18,324 nucleotides of DNA, from positions 1 through 18,324 of the forward strand of contig JASEHX010000014.1 of NCBI GenBank assembly GCA_030018645.1. The letters run 5' to 3'. The notes beneath the pieces were generated by a model. It was not told where the DNA came from. It saw only the letters and a list, made by a program, of their open reading frames with translations, and made no database searches. Shown in pieces: positions 6,047 through 12,971 of this stretch (position 1 is its first letter; every line of letters begins with the position of its first letter). Position numbers and translations under genes: made by a program. Source of the stretch: Candidatus Margulisiibacteriota bacterium (GTDB lineage: Bacteria; Margulisbacteria; WOR-1; O2-12-FULL-45-9).

Positions 6047-8617
6047 ATGGATAAATGGTGGGAAAAAGACACGCCGGCTATCGCCGGTGAACTGGAAAGC
6101 AATCTCACTTCCGGACTATCATCCTCCCAAGTCCTGGCTAAACTGACCAAATACGGCCCCAACCAATTATTAGAAAAAAAAGGCCGCTCGCCCCTCTCCA
6201 TCTTTCTTGACCAATTCAAGGATTTTATTATCTGGGTATTAATTGGAGCAGGACTAGTTTCCGGCTTCCTCAAAGAATGGATCGATGCCGCAGCTATCAT
6301 CGCTATTGTTATTATTAATGCCATTATGGGATTCATCCAAGAATATCGCGCTGAAAAATCGCTGGCCGCCCTAAAAAAGCTGTCATCCCCCAATTCCAAA
6401 GTCATCCGTGACGGGCAACTGGTAATCATCCCCTCCTCCCATCTAGTGCCGGGAGATTTAATTGAACTGGAAGCCGGCGACAACATCCCCGCCGACTGTC
6501 GGGCAGCCTATTTAACTCCCAGTTTTGCCTGCCATGAAGCCAGCTTAACCGGAGAATCAACTCCGGTTGAGAAAACTTCCTTAGCCCTCAAAGAAAATAA
6601 CGTCCCGCTAGCCGAGCGGGCCAATATGTTGTACATGGGCACGGCAGTCGTCAGCGGCAAAGGAAGAGCAATTGTGGTTGAAACCGGCATGCACACCGAG
6701 TTGGGAAAAATTGCCGGTATGCTCCAGCAAATTGAGCAAGAAACTACTCCCTTGCAGAAGAAATTGGAAGAATTCGGCAAATGGATTGTTTATCTTTGTT
6801 TTGGCTTGGTTGCGATGATTTTCCTGCTGGGTTATTGGCGCGGCGGCGACGTCTTGGAATTATTTCTTACTGCGGTCAGCTTAGCAGTTGCGGCCATCCC
6901 CGAAGGTTTACCGGCTGTGGTTACCATTGCTTTAGCGCTTGGCATCCAAAGAATGGTAAAGCGGCATGTCCTAATCCGAAAACTGCCGGCGGTAGAAACG
7001 TTGGGCAGTGCCAGCGTGATTTGCAGTGACAAGACCGGGACATTAACCAAAAATGAAATGACGGTCCAGGCAATTGAGGCCGCGGACACCAACCAAGCGT
7101 TAACTTGTGCTGTCCTTTGCAACGGCGCGCAAATTAAAGAAGACAGCAAGTATGTCGGCGACCCCACCGAAATTGCCCTATTGGTTGCCGCTAAAAAAGC
7201 GGGAATTGAAAAAGGGCTATTAGAAAAAGAATATTCATTTGTAGAAGAGATCCCTTTTGATTCGGTCCGCCGAAAGATGACGATTGTACGGCAAAAGGGC
7301 CAAGAAAAGTTTGCTTTTGTAAAAGGTGCGCCTGAAGCCGTGTTGGCAAATTGTGTATTAAGTGAAACAGATCGCCAAAAAATTGCCCAATCCAACGCTG
7401 ATCTAGCCAGCCAAGCCATGCGCGTACTAGCCCTTGCTATGCGTCCGCTAAATGCCGGGGAAAACCATTATTCGGCTGAAGCAATTGAAAACGAACTGAT
7501 CTTTTTAGGACTAATCGCCATGCTTGACCCCCCGCGGGAAGAAGTTAAAACCGCCATTGCCGATTGCGTCACGGCCGGCATAAAAACAGTGATGATTACC
7601 GGCGACCACAAAAATACGGCGGTTGCTATTGCCAAACAATTAGGATTCTTCAAAGAGAACTCATTGGCTATTACCGGCGAAGAGCTTGACCGCCTGAATG
7701 ACGAAGAATTTAAATCTAAATTGAGAAATATTTGTGTTTATGCGCGCGTTTCCCCTGAAAACAAACTGCGTATTGTGCGCGCTTGGAGGCAAGCCGGCGA
7801 AGTGGTGGCCATGACCGGCGACGGAGTTAATGATGCCCCAGCCGTAAAAGAAGCCGACATTGGCGTTGCCATGGGCATTACCGGCACCGATGTTACCAAA
7901 GAAGTGTCCGACATGGTGATTACCGACGACAACTTTGCCTCCATTGTTGCCGCGGTGGAAGAAGGCCGGGGCATTTTTGACAATATTCGCAAATTTGTCC
8001 ACTATCTATTATCCTGCAACGCCGGAGAAATACTGGTAATGTTTGCCGCTTCTCTCTTTGGTCTGCCCACTCCGCTTTTGCCAATTCATATTCTGTGGGT
8101 TAATTTGATAACCGATGGATTGCCGGCTTTGGCTTTGGGAACGGATCCGGTGGATCCAAATGTTATGCGCCGCCCTCCCCGGCCGGCAAAAGAAGCTGTC
8201 ATTACCGGAGAAAGAGCGCGCCGGATGCTTTTGCAGGGGTCATTTATTGCCTTTTGCAGTTTAGCTGCCTTCCTGTATATTCTTTTAATTGAAGATGGGG
8301 GGCTGGGACGCGCCAGGACGGGAGCATTTATTGTATTAGCCTGTTCGCAACTCTTTCATGCCTTCAACTGCCGCAGTGAAAGTCGCTCTCTTTTTAGCTT
8401 GGGGATTACAACCAACCTCAACTTGGTTTGGGCCGCCCTTTTCTCTTTCATGCTGCAAATGGCCGTAATCTATACGCCCTTTTTGCAAATGGTCTTTAAG
8501 ACCGAGCCGCTGGGATTATTCGATTGGTTCCTAGTTATTGCTTTATCTTCTTTGCCGCTGTGGGGAGTTGAGTTCATTAAGCTTCGCAAGCAACTTACAA
8601 CTCAATACTCACACTAG
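6047..8617 (+). CDS. P2-type Ca2+-transporting ATPase
   Basis: Membrane pump expected to export Ca2+ at the cost of ATP; 856 aa with about ten membrane helices. The N-terminal cation-ATPase domain is followed by TGES (168-171), PEGLP (285-289), the phosphorylated Asp328 in SDKTGTLT, KGAPE (426-430) in the nucleotide domain and TGDGVNDAP (590-598). Residues that bind calcium in SERCA are all recognisable: Glu286 in M4, Asn658 and Glu661 (CNAGE) in M5, and Asn686, Thr689 and Asp690 (WVNLITDG) in M6. That pattern supports Ca2+ rather than Mg2+ or Na+/K+ transport. The ATG abuts the glgP stop with no gap, so it is probably translated by coupling. The stop TAG directly touches the stop of the convergent SDR gene, leaving no room for a terminator. 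Confidence 0.94.
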   Translation: MDKWWEKDTPAIAGELESNLTSGLSSSQVLAKLTKYGPNQLLEKKGRSPLSIFLDQFKDFIIWVLIGAGLVSGFLKEWIDAAAIIAIVIINAIMGFIQEYRAEKSLAALKKLSSPNSKVIRDGQLVIIPSSHLVPGDLIELEAGDNIPADCRAAYLTPSFACHEASLTGESTPVEKTSLALKENNVPLAERANMLYMGTAVVSGKGRAIVVETGMHTELGKIAGMLQQIEQETTPLQKKLEEFGKWIVYLCFGLVAMIFLLGYWRGGDVLELFLTAVSLAVAAIPEGLPAVVTIALALGIQRMVKRHVLIRKLPAVETLGSASVICSDKTGTLTKNEMTVQAIEAADTNQALTCAVLCNGAQIKEDSKYVGDPTEIALLVAAKKAGIEKGLLEKEYSFVEEIPFDSVRRKMTIVRQKGQEKFAFVKGAPEAVLANCVLSETDRQKIAQSNADLASQAMRVLALAMRPLNAGENHYSAEAIENELIFLGLIAMLDPPREEVKTAIADCVTAGIKTVMITGDHKNTAVAIAKQLGFFKENSLAITGEELDRLNDEEFKSKLRNICVYARVSPENKLRIVRAWRQAGEVVAMTGDGVNDAPAVKEADIGVAMGITGTDVTKEVSDMVITDDNFASIVAAVEEGRGIFDNIRKFVHYLLSCNAGEILVMFAASLFGLPTPLLPIHILWVNLITDGLPALALGTDPVDPNVMRRPPRPAKEAVITGERARRMLLQGSFIAFCSLAAFLYILLIEDGGLGRARTGAFIVLACSQLFHAFNCRSESRSLFSLGITTNLNLVWAALFSFMLQMAVIYTPFLQMVFKTEPLGLFDWFLVIALSSLPLWGVEFIKLRKQLTTQYSH

Positions 8618-9538
8618 CTAAATTAAAGCCAAATCCACCAACACTTTTTCAACCGAAGGATCTTGGGATTTAAGACCAAAAAAACTTGGATTAACCGTCC
8701 TATACTCAAAATGCTTCTTATCCAGGCAATAACGGTCCCAGTCGGATAATTTAAAACCCAGGCAGGGAGCAATCTTTTTCAAAAGATCAATCGGGACCGG
8801 AACTTTAAAATAGATTTTCCTCTTATAGTATTGGCACATTTGGTCAATAAATTGGTCGGCAGTGATCAAAGAGTTGCCTAAAACATATTCTTTCTGCTTA
8901 GTTTCGTTCTTCAGCAAATAGTCAACAATTAAGGCGATATCGCGGGCATGGATATAGTGAAAACTGACATCAATCGATAGAAAGCGCAATAGCCAAAGCC
9001 ATTTCACGGCCGCTTTAATTCCTCCGGTTGCATGCGAATAGGGGTGCTTTTCATCCCCCCCCAGCACCCAGGTGGGAAAAAGGGTAATGATCCGGTCATA
9101 GACCGCCAACTTTCCTAATTCCTTATAACACAGATACTTCCCGCGAATATAAGAGGTTGCAAATTTATCCAGCCCTTCTACGATCTTATTGTCCGGCCCC
9201 AAAAGACTGGCAGTGGAAAAATAGATGATTTTCTTTACTCGATTGGGATCAAGCTGTTCAAACAATTCAAGCGTATGTTCATAGTTCAGTTGGGTTTCCC
9301 CCCACCCCGCCGCAATATGCACCACCCCGTCCATTTGTTTCAATACATCTGCGTGGCAAAGGATATTGTCCATAATATCTTGAACGATAGTAATATTTTT
9401 ATAAGCTGAAGGATTAAACTTTAATTTTGCCGGGTTGCGGACAAAGAGAAATAAATGATAATCCGGGTTTGCCGCAAGGGTATCAAAAACATAATGGCCG
9501 ACACACCCGCTAATGCCAGTGACAAAGATATTTTTCAT
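8618..9538 (-). CDS. Atypical SDR, NAD-dependent epimerase/dehydratase family
   Basis: Rossmann-fold nucleotide-sugar or related epimerase/dehydratase, 306 aa; substrate unknown. The N-terminus MKNIFVTGISGCVG has the TGxxGxxG dinucleotide motif (7-14), and HIAAGWGE matches the usual beta-4 region. An STAS stretch (108-111) and Tyr130-xxx-Lys134 (YIRGK) supply the SDR catalytic set. The middle and C-terminal parts (IHARDIALIVDYLL, then LGNSLITADQFIDQM) match the extended-SDR substrate domain. It starts 3 nt after the hldD stop without a Shine-Dalgarno, so it is the last gene of the 12.2-8.6 kb operon. Company with hldD suggests a sugar or lipid precursor role in the envelope, but that is context only. 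Confidence 0.85.
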   Translation of the reverse strand: MKNIFVTGISGCVGHYVFDTLAANPDYHLFLFVRNPAKLKFNPSAYKNITIVQDIMDNILCHADVLKQMDGVVHIAAGWGETQLNYEHTLELFEQLDPNRVKKIIYFSTASLLGPDNKIVEGLDKFATSYIRGKYLCYKELGKLAVYDRIITLFPTWVLGGDEKHPYSHATGGIKAAVKWLWLLRFLSIDVSFHYIHARDIALIVDYLLKNETKQKEYVLGNSLITADQFIDQMCQYYKRKIYFKVPVPIDLLKKIAPCLGFKLSDWDRYCLDKKHFEYRTVNPSFFGLKSQDPSVEKVLVDLALI

Positions 9539-9541
9539 CGA

Positions 9542-10522
9542 TTAAAGCCGTGCAAATCCTTTTTCTAAGTAATTGATAACATAATCGGCTACGGCATTCT
9601 CTAAAGAAGTCAGTGAATATTGGATGCCCGATTTATTAAGTTTATTAAGATCTGCTTCCGTAAAGTATTGATATCTGTCTTTTATGGCTTCCGGCATAGC
9701 AATGTATTCGATGTTTACCGGCAGTTTTAAGGCGGCAAAAATAGCTTTGGCCAGATCATTCCAAGTGCGGGCTTTCCCGGTCCCAATATTATGTATGCCT
9801 TTAACCGAAGGATTGCGCCAAAAAGCACACATCAAATTCACCGCATCTTTGACATAAATAAAATCGCGTTTTTGCTCGCCGTCGGCGAATGAAGGCAAAT
9901 ACGATTTAAACAAGCGGATCTTGCCGTCCCTTTTAATCTGTTCATAGGCCTTAACCACCAAACTGCGCATATCTTCTTTGTGGTATTCATTGGGGCCAAA
10001 GACATTGAAATATTTAAAGCCGACAACCTGATCGGTGAAACGATTATTTATCAGCCAAAGATCAAATTTCTGTTTTGATTGGCCGTACAAATTGAGCGGC
10101 TCAAGGGTGAGAGAAACCGCATCCTCATCGGAGTAGCCTTTTTTGCCGTCACCATAGGTCGCGGCCGAGCTGGCATAATAAAACGGGACTTTAGCCGTCA
10201 GCGCCCATTGCGCTAGTATTTTAGAATACTCATAATTGTTTTGTTCGAGATACTCGGCATTGGCTTCAGTGGTTGAAGAACAGGCTCCGATATGAAAGAT
10301 GGCTTGAACATTTTTAGGATAGATTCCCTGCTTGATCTGTCGAATAAAGGGCGTTTTTTCAAGATAATCAGTGAAATGTTTGCTGTCTAAATTCTTTTTT
10401 TTAGTTTCAGAATCCAGATGGTCAATGACAATTATATTATTTTCGCCTTCTTCGTTAAGCTTCCAAAGAAAGCAGCTGCCAATAAACCCCGCCCCGCCGG
10501 TTAAAACAATTAGATCATGCAT
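9542..10522 (-). CDS. hldD: ADP-L-glycero-D-manno-heptose-6-epimerase
   Basis: Last step of ADP-heptose synthesis for the LPS inner core: epimerises ADP-D-glycero- to ADP-L-glycero-D-manno-heptose; cytosolic, NADP-dependent. From the ATG at 10522 it is 326 aa, normal for the family. Marks: TGGAGFIG (8-15), GACSSTTE (79-86), SSAATYGDG, catalytic Tyr146/Lys150 in LYGQSKQKFD, the second catalytic lysine in the NEYHKEDM segment (Lys182) and EQKRDFIYVKD. A GTG at 10531 is in frame, but MHDLIVLTGG fits the family better. The gene begins right at the end of a MITE-like insertion whose GGGGTGAGG end serves as the likely ribosome-binding site. It supports a Gram-negative envelope with heptose-containing LPS. 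hldE, gmhA and gmhB are not here. Confidence 0.95.
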   Translation of the reverse strand: MHDLIVLTGGAGFIGSCFLWKLNEEGENNIIVIDHLDSETKKKNLDSKHFTDYLEKTPFIRQIKQGIYPKNVQAIFHIGACSSTTEANAEYLEQNNYEYSKILAQWALTAKVPFYYASSAATYGDGKKGYSDEDAVSLTLEPLNLYGQSKQKFDLWLINNRFTDQVVGFKYFNVFGPNEYHKEDMRSLVVKAYEQIKRDGKIRLFKSYLPSFADGEQKRDFIYVKDAVNLMCAFWRNPSVKGIHNIGTGKARTWNDLAKAIFAALKLPVNIEYIAMPEAIKDRYQYFTEADLNKLNKSGIQYSLTSLENAVADYVINYLEKGFARL

Positions 10523-11699
10523 ATTCCTCACCCCTAACTAGGTTAAATCCACTCTCCCCTCTCCCAGCCTGCCTGCCCTCCTTCGGCGGGTAAACCGGCA
10601 GGCAGGAGGGAGAGGGGGGCACTAGCCCTACCCTGTTAGGGGTGAGGGATAATAGAGCTGCTCCTTCCCATTTCAACTCAAGCATCTTACGCCTTGCCGT
10701 CAATTTTTTCCCAAAAATATAGCCAGCTAATAACGGCAACGAAACGCTGGGTTCAACCCAGGCCATAGCGGAACAGGCCTTCTTATCTATTTTGCCCCAC
10801 GAACAGGCTTCTTTTAAAGTAGAGCTCGATAACCCGCCGTCGGCAGTGACGGCTGTAGTAATCTGCAGGGCATAGTCGTGCCCTCTTTCTAATCCGTACA
10901 AATAGCCCATGACAATCGAATCGTTAATATAGTTTTTGGGGACCCCGCCAGCCACATAAAAAGCGGCCGTCTTGGGCGACTTTACCACAATTTGCACAAT
11001 TTCTTCATTATCTTGGATGGCGTCGATAGCGATCCCTTCCCTTTTATCTCTTCGACAGCGCACGCGATGTTCAGTCAACCCAATTCCAATCGAAGAATCG
11101 TTAAGCGCCGGGACAAAGACCGGAATACCTAATTTGCGGCACTGGAAAAGAATTGATTCTTCGTCCTTTAGCTGGTCGGCAACCGCTTCCAAATAGGCCC
11201 GGCTGGAATAGTTGCCCGGCGCCATGGCATCCGCCACCATGGCGCAAAACCGGTCAGCCTGCCAAACCTTGGTTTCATCAAGATAGGTGTCGTAAATGCG
11301 GTCAATTTTTAGATCATAGAGCGTATCGTCGTCCGCTTGGGGAGTGCCTTTAAAATGTTCAAATCCCAGGGCGGCATAAATATCCTGATAAATTATAGCC
11401 CCGGTGGAAACCAAAACATCAACCGCCCCTTTTACAATTAAATCACGGATAACTTTGCGCAGGCCAGCCGCAATTAATGGGCCAGCGAGGCCCAAAAAAA
11501 CGGTGGGGCGTTTTTTGTCGGCATAAATATTTTTCAATACCTCGGCGCATTGCCCCAGATTGCGCGCTTGGATGGACATGCCGGCCATGGCTTCCACCAT
11601 TTTGGCAATTGTCATTTTTTCTTCAATCTTTATGTGCCGCACTGGCTGCCTTAAGATCGCTTTCCTTTGTCGGACCTTTTGGGGGGTTAGTTTGCGCAT
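10515..11699 (-). CDS. Deoxyhypusine synthase-like protein (possible homospermidine synthase) with MITE-encoded tail
   Basis: Member of the deoxyhypusine synthase fold, 394 aa. Family enzymes use NAD and transfer the aminobutyl group of spermidine. Visible marks are VFLGLAGPLIAAGLRK (67-82), VDVLVSTGA (93-101), PVFVPALNDSSIG (193-205), AGGVPKNYI with Lys255, QITTAVTADGG, and EACSWGKI with Lys303 at the place of the lysine that forms the enzyme-substrate intermediate in human DHS. Bacteria have no eIF5A, so homospermidine or another polyamine product is more likely; this is inference. Residues from about 351 to the end (SLTPNRVGLV... to EEYA) are encoded by a MITE-like repeat, are Pro/Gly/Arg-rich and foreign to the family. 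The frame then overlaps the hldD start. The ATG directly follows the stop of the methyltransferase-like gene. Confidence 0.85.
   Translation of the reverse strand: MRKLTPQKVRQRKAILRQPVRHIKIEEKMTIAKMVEAMAGMSIQARNLGQCAEVLKNIYADKKRPTVFLGLAGPLIAAGLRKVIRDLIVKGAVDVLVSTGAIIYQDIYAALGFEHFKGTPQADDDTLYDLKIDRIYDTYLDETKVWQADRFCAMVADAMAPGNYSSRAYLEAVADQLKDEESILFQCRKLGIPVFVPALNDSSIGIGLTEHRVRCRRDKREGIAIDAIQDNEEIVQIVVKSPKTAAFYVAGGVPKNYINDSIVMGYLYGLERGHDYALQITTAVTADGGLSSSTLKEACSWGKIDKKACSAMAWVEPSVSLPLLAGYIFGKKLTARRKMLELKWEGAALLSLTPNRVGLVPPSPSCLPVYPPKEGRQAGRGESGFNLVRGEEYA
10523..10534 (-). promoter_or_regulatory. Ribosome-binding site of hldD supplied by the MITE end
   Basis: Minus-strand GGGGTGAGGAAT precedes the hldD ATG (10522); GAGG lies 3 nt from it. 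All but the last AAT belongs to the terminal repeat of the inserted element. This G-rich site decides for the ATG rather than the GTG at 10531, which overlaps it. Confidence 0.45.
10526..10647. mobile_element. 122-bp MITE-like element with 13-bp terminal inverted repeats, copy B
   Basis: The ends are CCTCACCCCTAAC (10526-10538) and GTTAGGGGTGAGG (10635-10647), perfect 13-bp inverted repeats. Inside lies a 61-bp near-palindromic core (10556-10616), identical in reverse complement to 3898-3958. The whole can fold into one long hairpin. It holds no gene of its own, and no transposase is in the window, so it would have to be moved in trans. I see no convincing target-site duplication. It sits in the 3' end of the deoxyhypusine-synthase-like gene and stops 3 bp short of the hldD ATG, keeping an open frame through its full length in one reading direction. 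Confidence 0.8.
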
Positions 11700-12221
11700 T
11701 TATTTGATCCAAAACATGCCGGTATGTTTTTTATACTGCAGATAATCACTGCCAAATGTTTTCTCAAGAGCAAGTTTTTCTTCCAACCAGGCCTGCAGCC
11801 AAAGCATAAAAAGGATAATCATGCCAAAGTAAAAAGAATAAACCGTCGCCCAAACCCACCACCAGCCGACATAAATAAATACCAATCCTAAATACATAGG
11901 ATGGCGGATAAACTGGTATGGCCCAGCCGTAATTAATTTATTGGACGCATCACCAAGCAGCAAAGAGGTTGCTTTGAAAACCATTTTAGCCCAAATGATG
12001 ACAGCAACGCCCAGTCCCATTGCAATACTGCCGGCGACCTGCCACCAGAAATGGTCTAAGTCAAATTTGGGTTGGCGAAAAGCTACCCCGATTAAAGGGA
12101 GCAAGGCAAATAAAACACTTCCCACGCTCCCGTACCACTTCAGCCAATTAAAACGAGCCGACAGCCAAATAAACGCTAGATTAAAAGCAAACAAGAAAAC
12201 AATTAATAGTTGGATTTTCAT
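11700..12221 (-). CDS. Isoprenylcysteine/phospholipid methyltransferase-like membrane protein
   Basis: Polytopic inner-membrane protein, 173 aa, with about five hydrophobic segments (5-20, 30-50, 62-82, 108-122, 124-145). The family's SAM-binding signature is clear: LITAGPYQFIRHPMYLG (about 96-112), then the C-terminal LEEKLALEKTFGSDYLQYKK block. This matches the ICMT/PEMT-like methyltransferases, which in bacteria act on membrane lipids or small lipophilic substrates; the substrate here is unknown. It has a strong Shine-Dalgarno (GGAGGG, 4 nt from the ATG) and a promoter just upstream, and it is the first gene of the operon. Its stop TAA touches the ATG of the next gene. Confidence 0.85.
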   Translation of the reverse strand: MKIQLLIVFLFAFNLAFIWLSARFNWLKWYGSVGSVLFALLPLIGVAFRQPKFDLDHFWWQVAGSIAMGLGVAVIIWAKMVFKATSLLLGDASNKLITAGPYQFIRHPMYLGLVFIYVGWWWVWATVYSFYFGMIILFMLWLQAWLEEKLALEKTFGSDYLQYKKHTGMFWIK

Positions 12222-12225
12222 TTTT

Positions 12226-12231
12226 CCCTCC
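12226..12231 (-). promoter_or_regulatory. Strong Shine-Dalgarno of the methyltransferase-like gene
   Basis: GGAGGG is followed by AAAA and then the ATG at 12221. It is one of only a few strong ribosome-binding sites in this window and confirms the start. Confidence 0.75.
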
Positions 12232-12240
12232 GTTAAACCT

Positions 12241-12269
12241 ATTTTATCTCAAAAGAGGCAGGGAAACAA
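12241..12269 (-). promoter_or_regulatory. Promoter of the methyltransferase-to-SDR operon
   Basis: Minus-strand TTGTTT (12269-12264) and TAAAAT (12246-12241) are separated by 17 nt, giving 4 of 6 and 5 of 6 consensus matches. The predicted start near 12234 leaves a 13-nt leader that holds the GGAGGG site. It is divergent from the nitroreductase promoter in the same 102-bp spacer. Confidence 0.5.
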
Positions 12270-12288
12270 ATTAAAAATAAAGATCCCC

Positions 12289-12317
12289 TTGTTCCCTATT
12301 TTACCGAATGTTATAAT
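12289..12317 (+). promoter_or_regulatory. Extended -10 promoter giving a leaderless nitroreductase mRNA
   Basis: TTGTTC (12289-12294), a 17-nt spacer and a perfect TATAAT (12312-12317) preceded by TG at 12309-12310. With the last -10 base at position -7, +1 is 12324, the A of the ATG. No Shine-Dalgarno can exist on such a transcript. It probably drives the overlapping run up to at least 15.2 kb. Confidence 0.65.
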
Positions 12318-12323
12318 CAATCA

Positions 12324-12971
12324 ATGCCAAAAAGAATTGTTGCACTATCCATCTTGTTGCTGGTCGCTACTTCCGTCCTAGCGGAAAAAGTCATCACCCT
12401 CCCTACCCCCAAGGGCAATGGAAAAATGTCAGTAGAAGAATCTATTTTACGCCGCCGGTCGGTCAGGGAATTTCATCAATACGATCTTTCCAATGAGCAA
12501 TTATCACAGCTATTATGGGTTGCTCAAGGGATTTCAGATGCGGCCTTTAAATTCCGCACCGCCCCATCGGCCGGCGCCCTCTACCCTCTCACCATTTACA
12601 TCGCCCGCAAAGACGGTATTTACCGCTATGTGCCGGTAGAGCACAAGCTTGTCCAGGTTTCTTCCGAAGATAAAAGACCTTCCCTGGTAAGGGGGGCTTT
12701 GGCACAAACTTTCTTAAAAGAAGCGCCGGTGGTAATGATCATCGCGGCCAATTTTAAGGTGACCTACGAAAAATACGGACCGCGCGCTTTCCGTTATGTA
12801 TTTACCGAAATCGGCCATGTGGCGGAAAACGTACATTTGCAAGCGGTGGCGCTTAACCTCGGCTCTGTCCCAGTTGGCGCCTTTTGGGACGATGTCATCA
12901 AATCCGCTTTGGGACTGCCCGAAGAACAAGATCCTCTGTATTTAATACCCATTGGCTATCCAAGGACATGA
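12324..12971 (+). CDS. Exported SagB-like nitroreductase family protein
   Basis: FMN-dependent oxidoreductase of the nitroreductase superfamily, 215 aa, closest in pattern to SagB/ThcOx-type dehydrogenases. The start MPKRIVALSILLLVATSVLA is a signal peptide ending at about residue 20, so it should act outside the cytoplasm; that is unusual for a flavoprotein of this family. The FMN-contact motif RRRSVREF (43-50), QLLWVAQGIS (62-71), RTAPSAGALYP (78-88) and the C-terminal PVGAFWDD and LYLIPIGYP stretches are all in place. I see no RiPP precursor or YcaO gene next to it. Its end overlaps the LCP gene by ATGA, so the two are translated together. The substrate is unknown. Confidence 0.87.
   Translation: MPKRIVALSILLLVATSVLAEKVITLPTPKGNGKMSVEESILRRRSVREFHQYDLSNEQLSQLLWVAQGISDAAFKFRTAPSAGALYPLTIYIARKDGIYRYVPVEHKLVQVSSEDKRPSLVRGALAQTFLKEAPVVMIIAANFKVTYEKYGPRAFRYVFTEIGHVAENVHLQAVALNLGSVPVGAFWDDVIKSALGLPEEQDPLYLIPIGYPRT

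Noticed and set aside
5989..6486. Minus-strand open frame (165 codons) across the glgP and ATPase junction
   Set aside because: A shadow of two confirmed genes; the composition looks like reverse-translated coding sequence and shows no domain.
6832..7419. Long minus-strand open frame (195 codons) within the Ca2+-ATPase gene
   Set aside because: It is antisense to the nucleotide and phosphorylation domains of a clear gene, has no recognisable protein pattern and no start signals.
12884..12967. N-terminal extension of the LCP protein by 28 residues
   Set aside because: The extra residues are basic and disordered, lie entirely within the nitroreductase gene and precede a normal cytoplasmic-start membrane helix; the ATGA overlap start is better.
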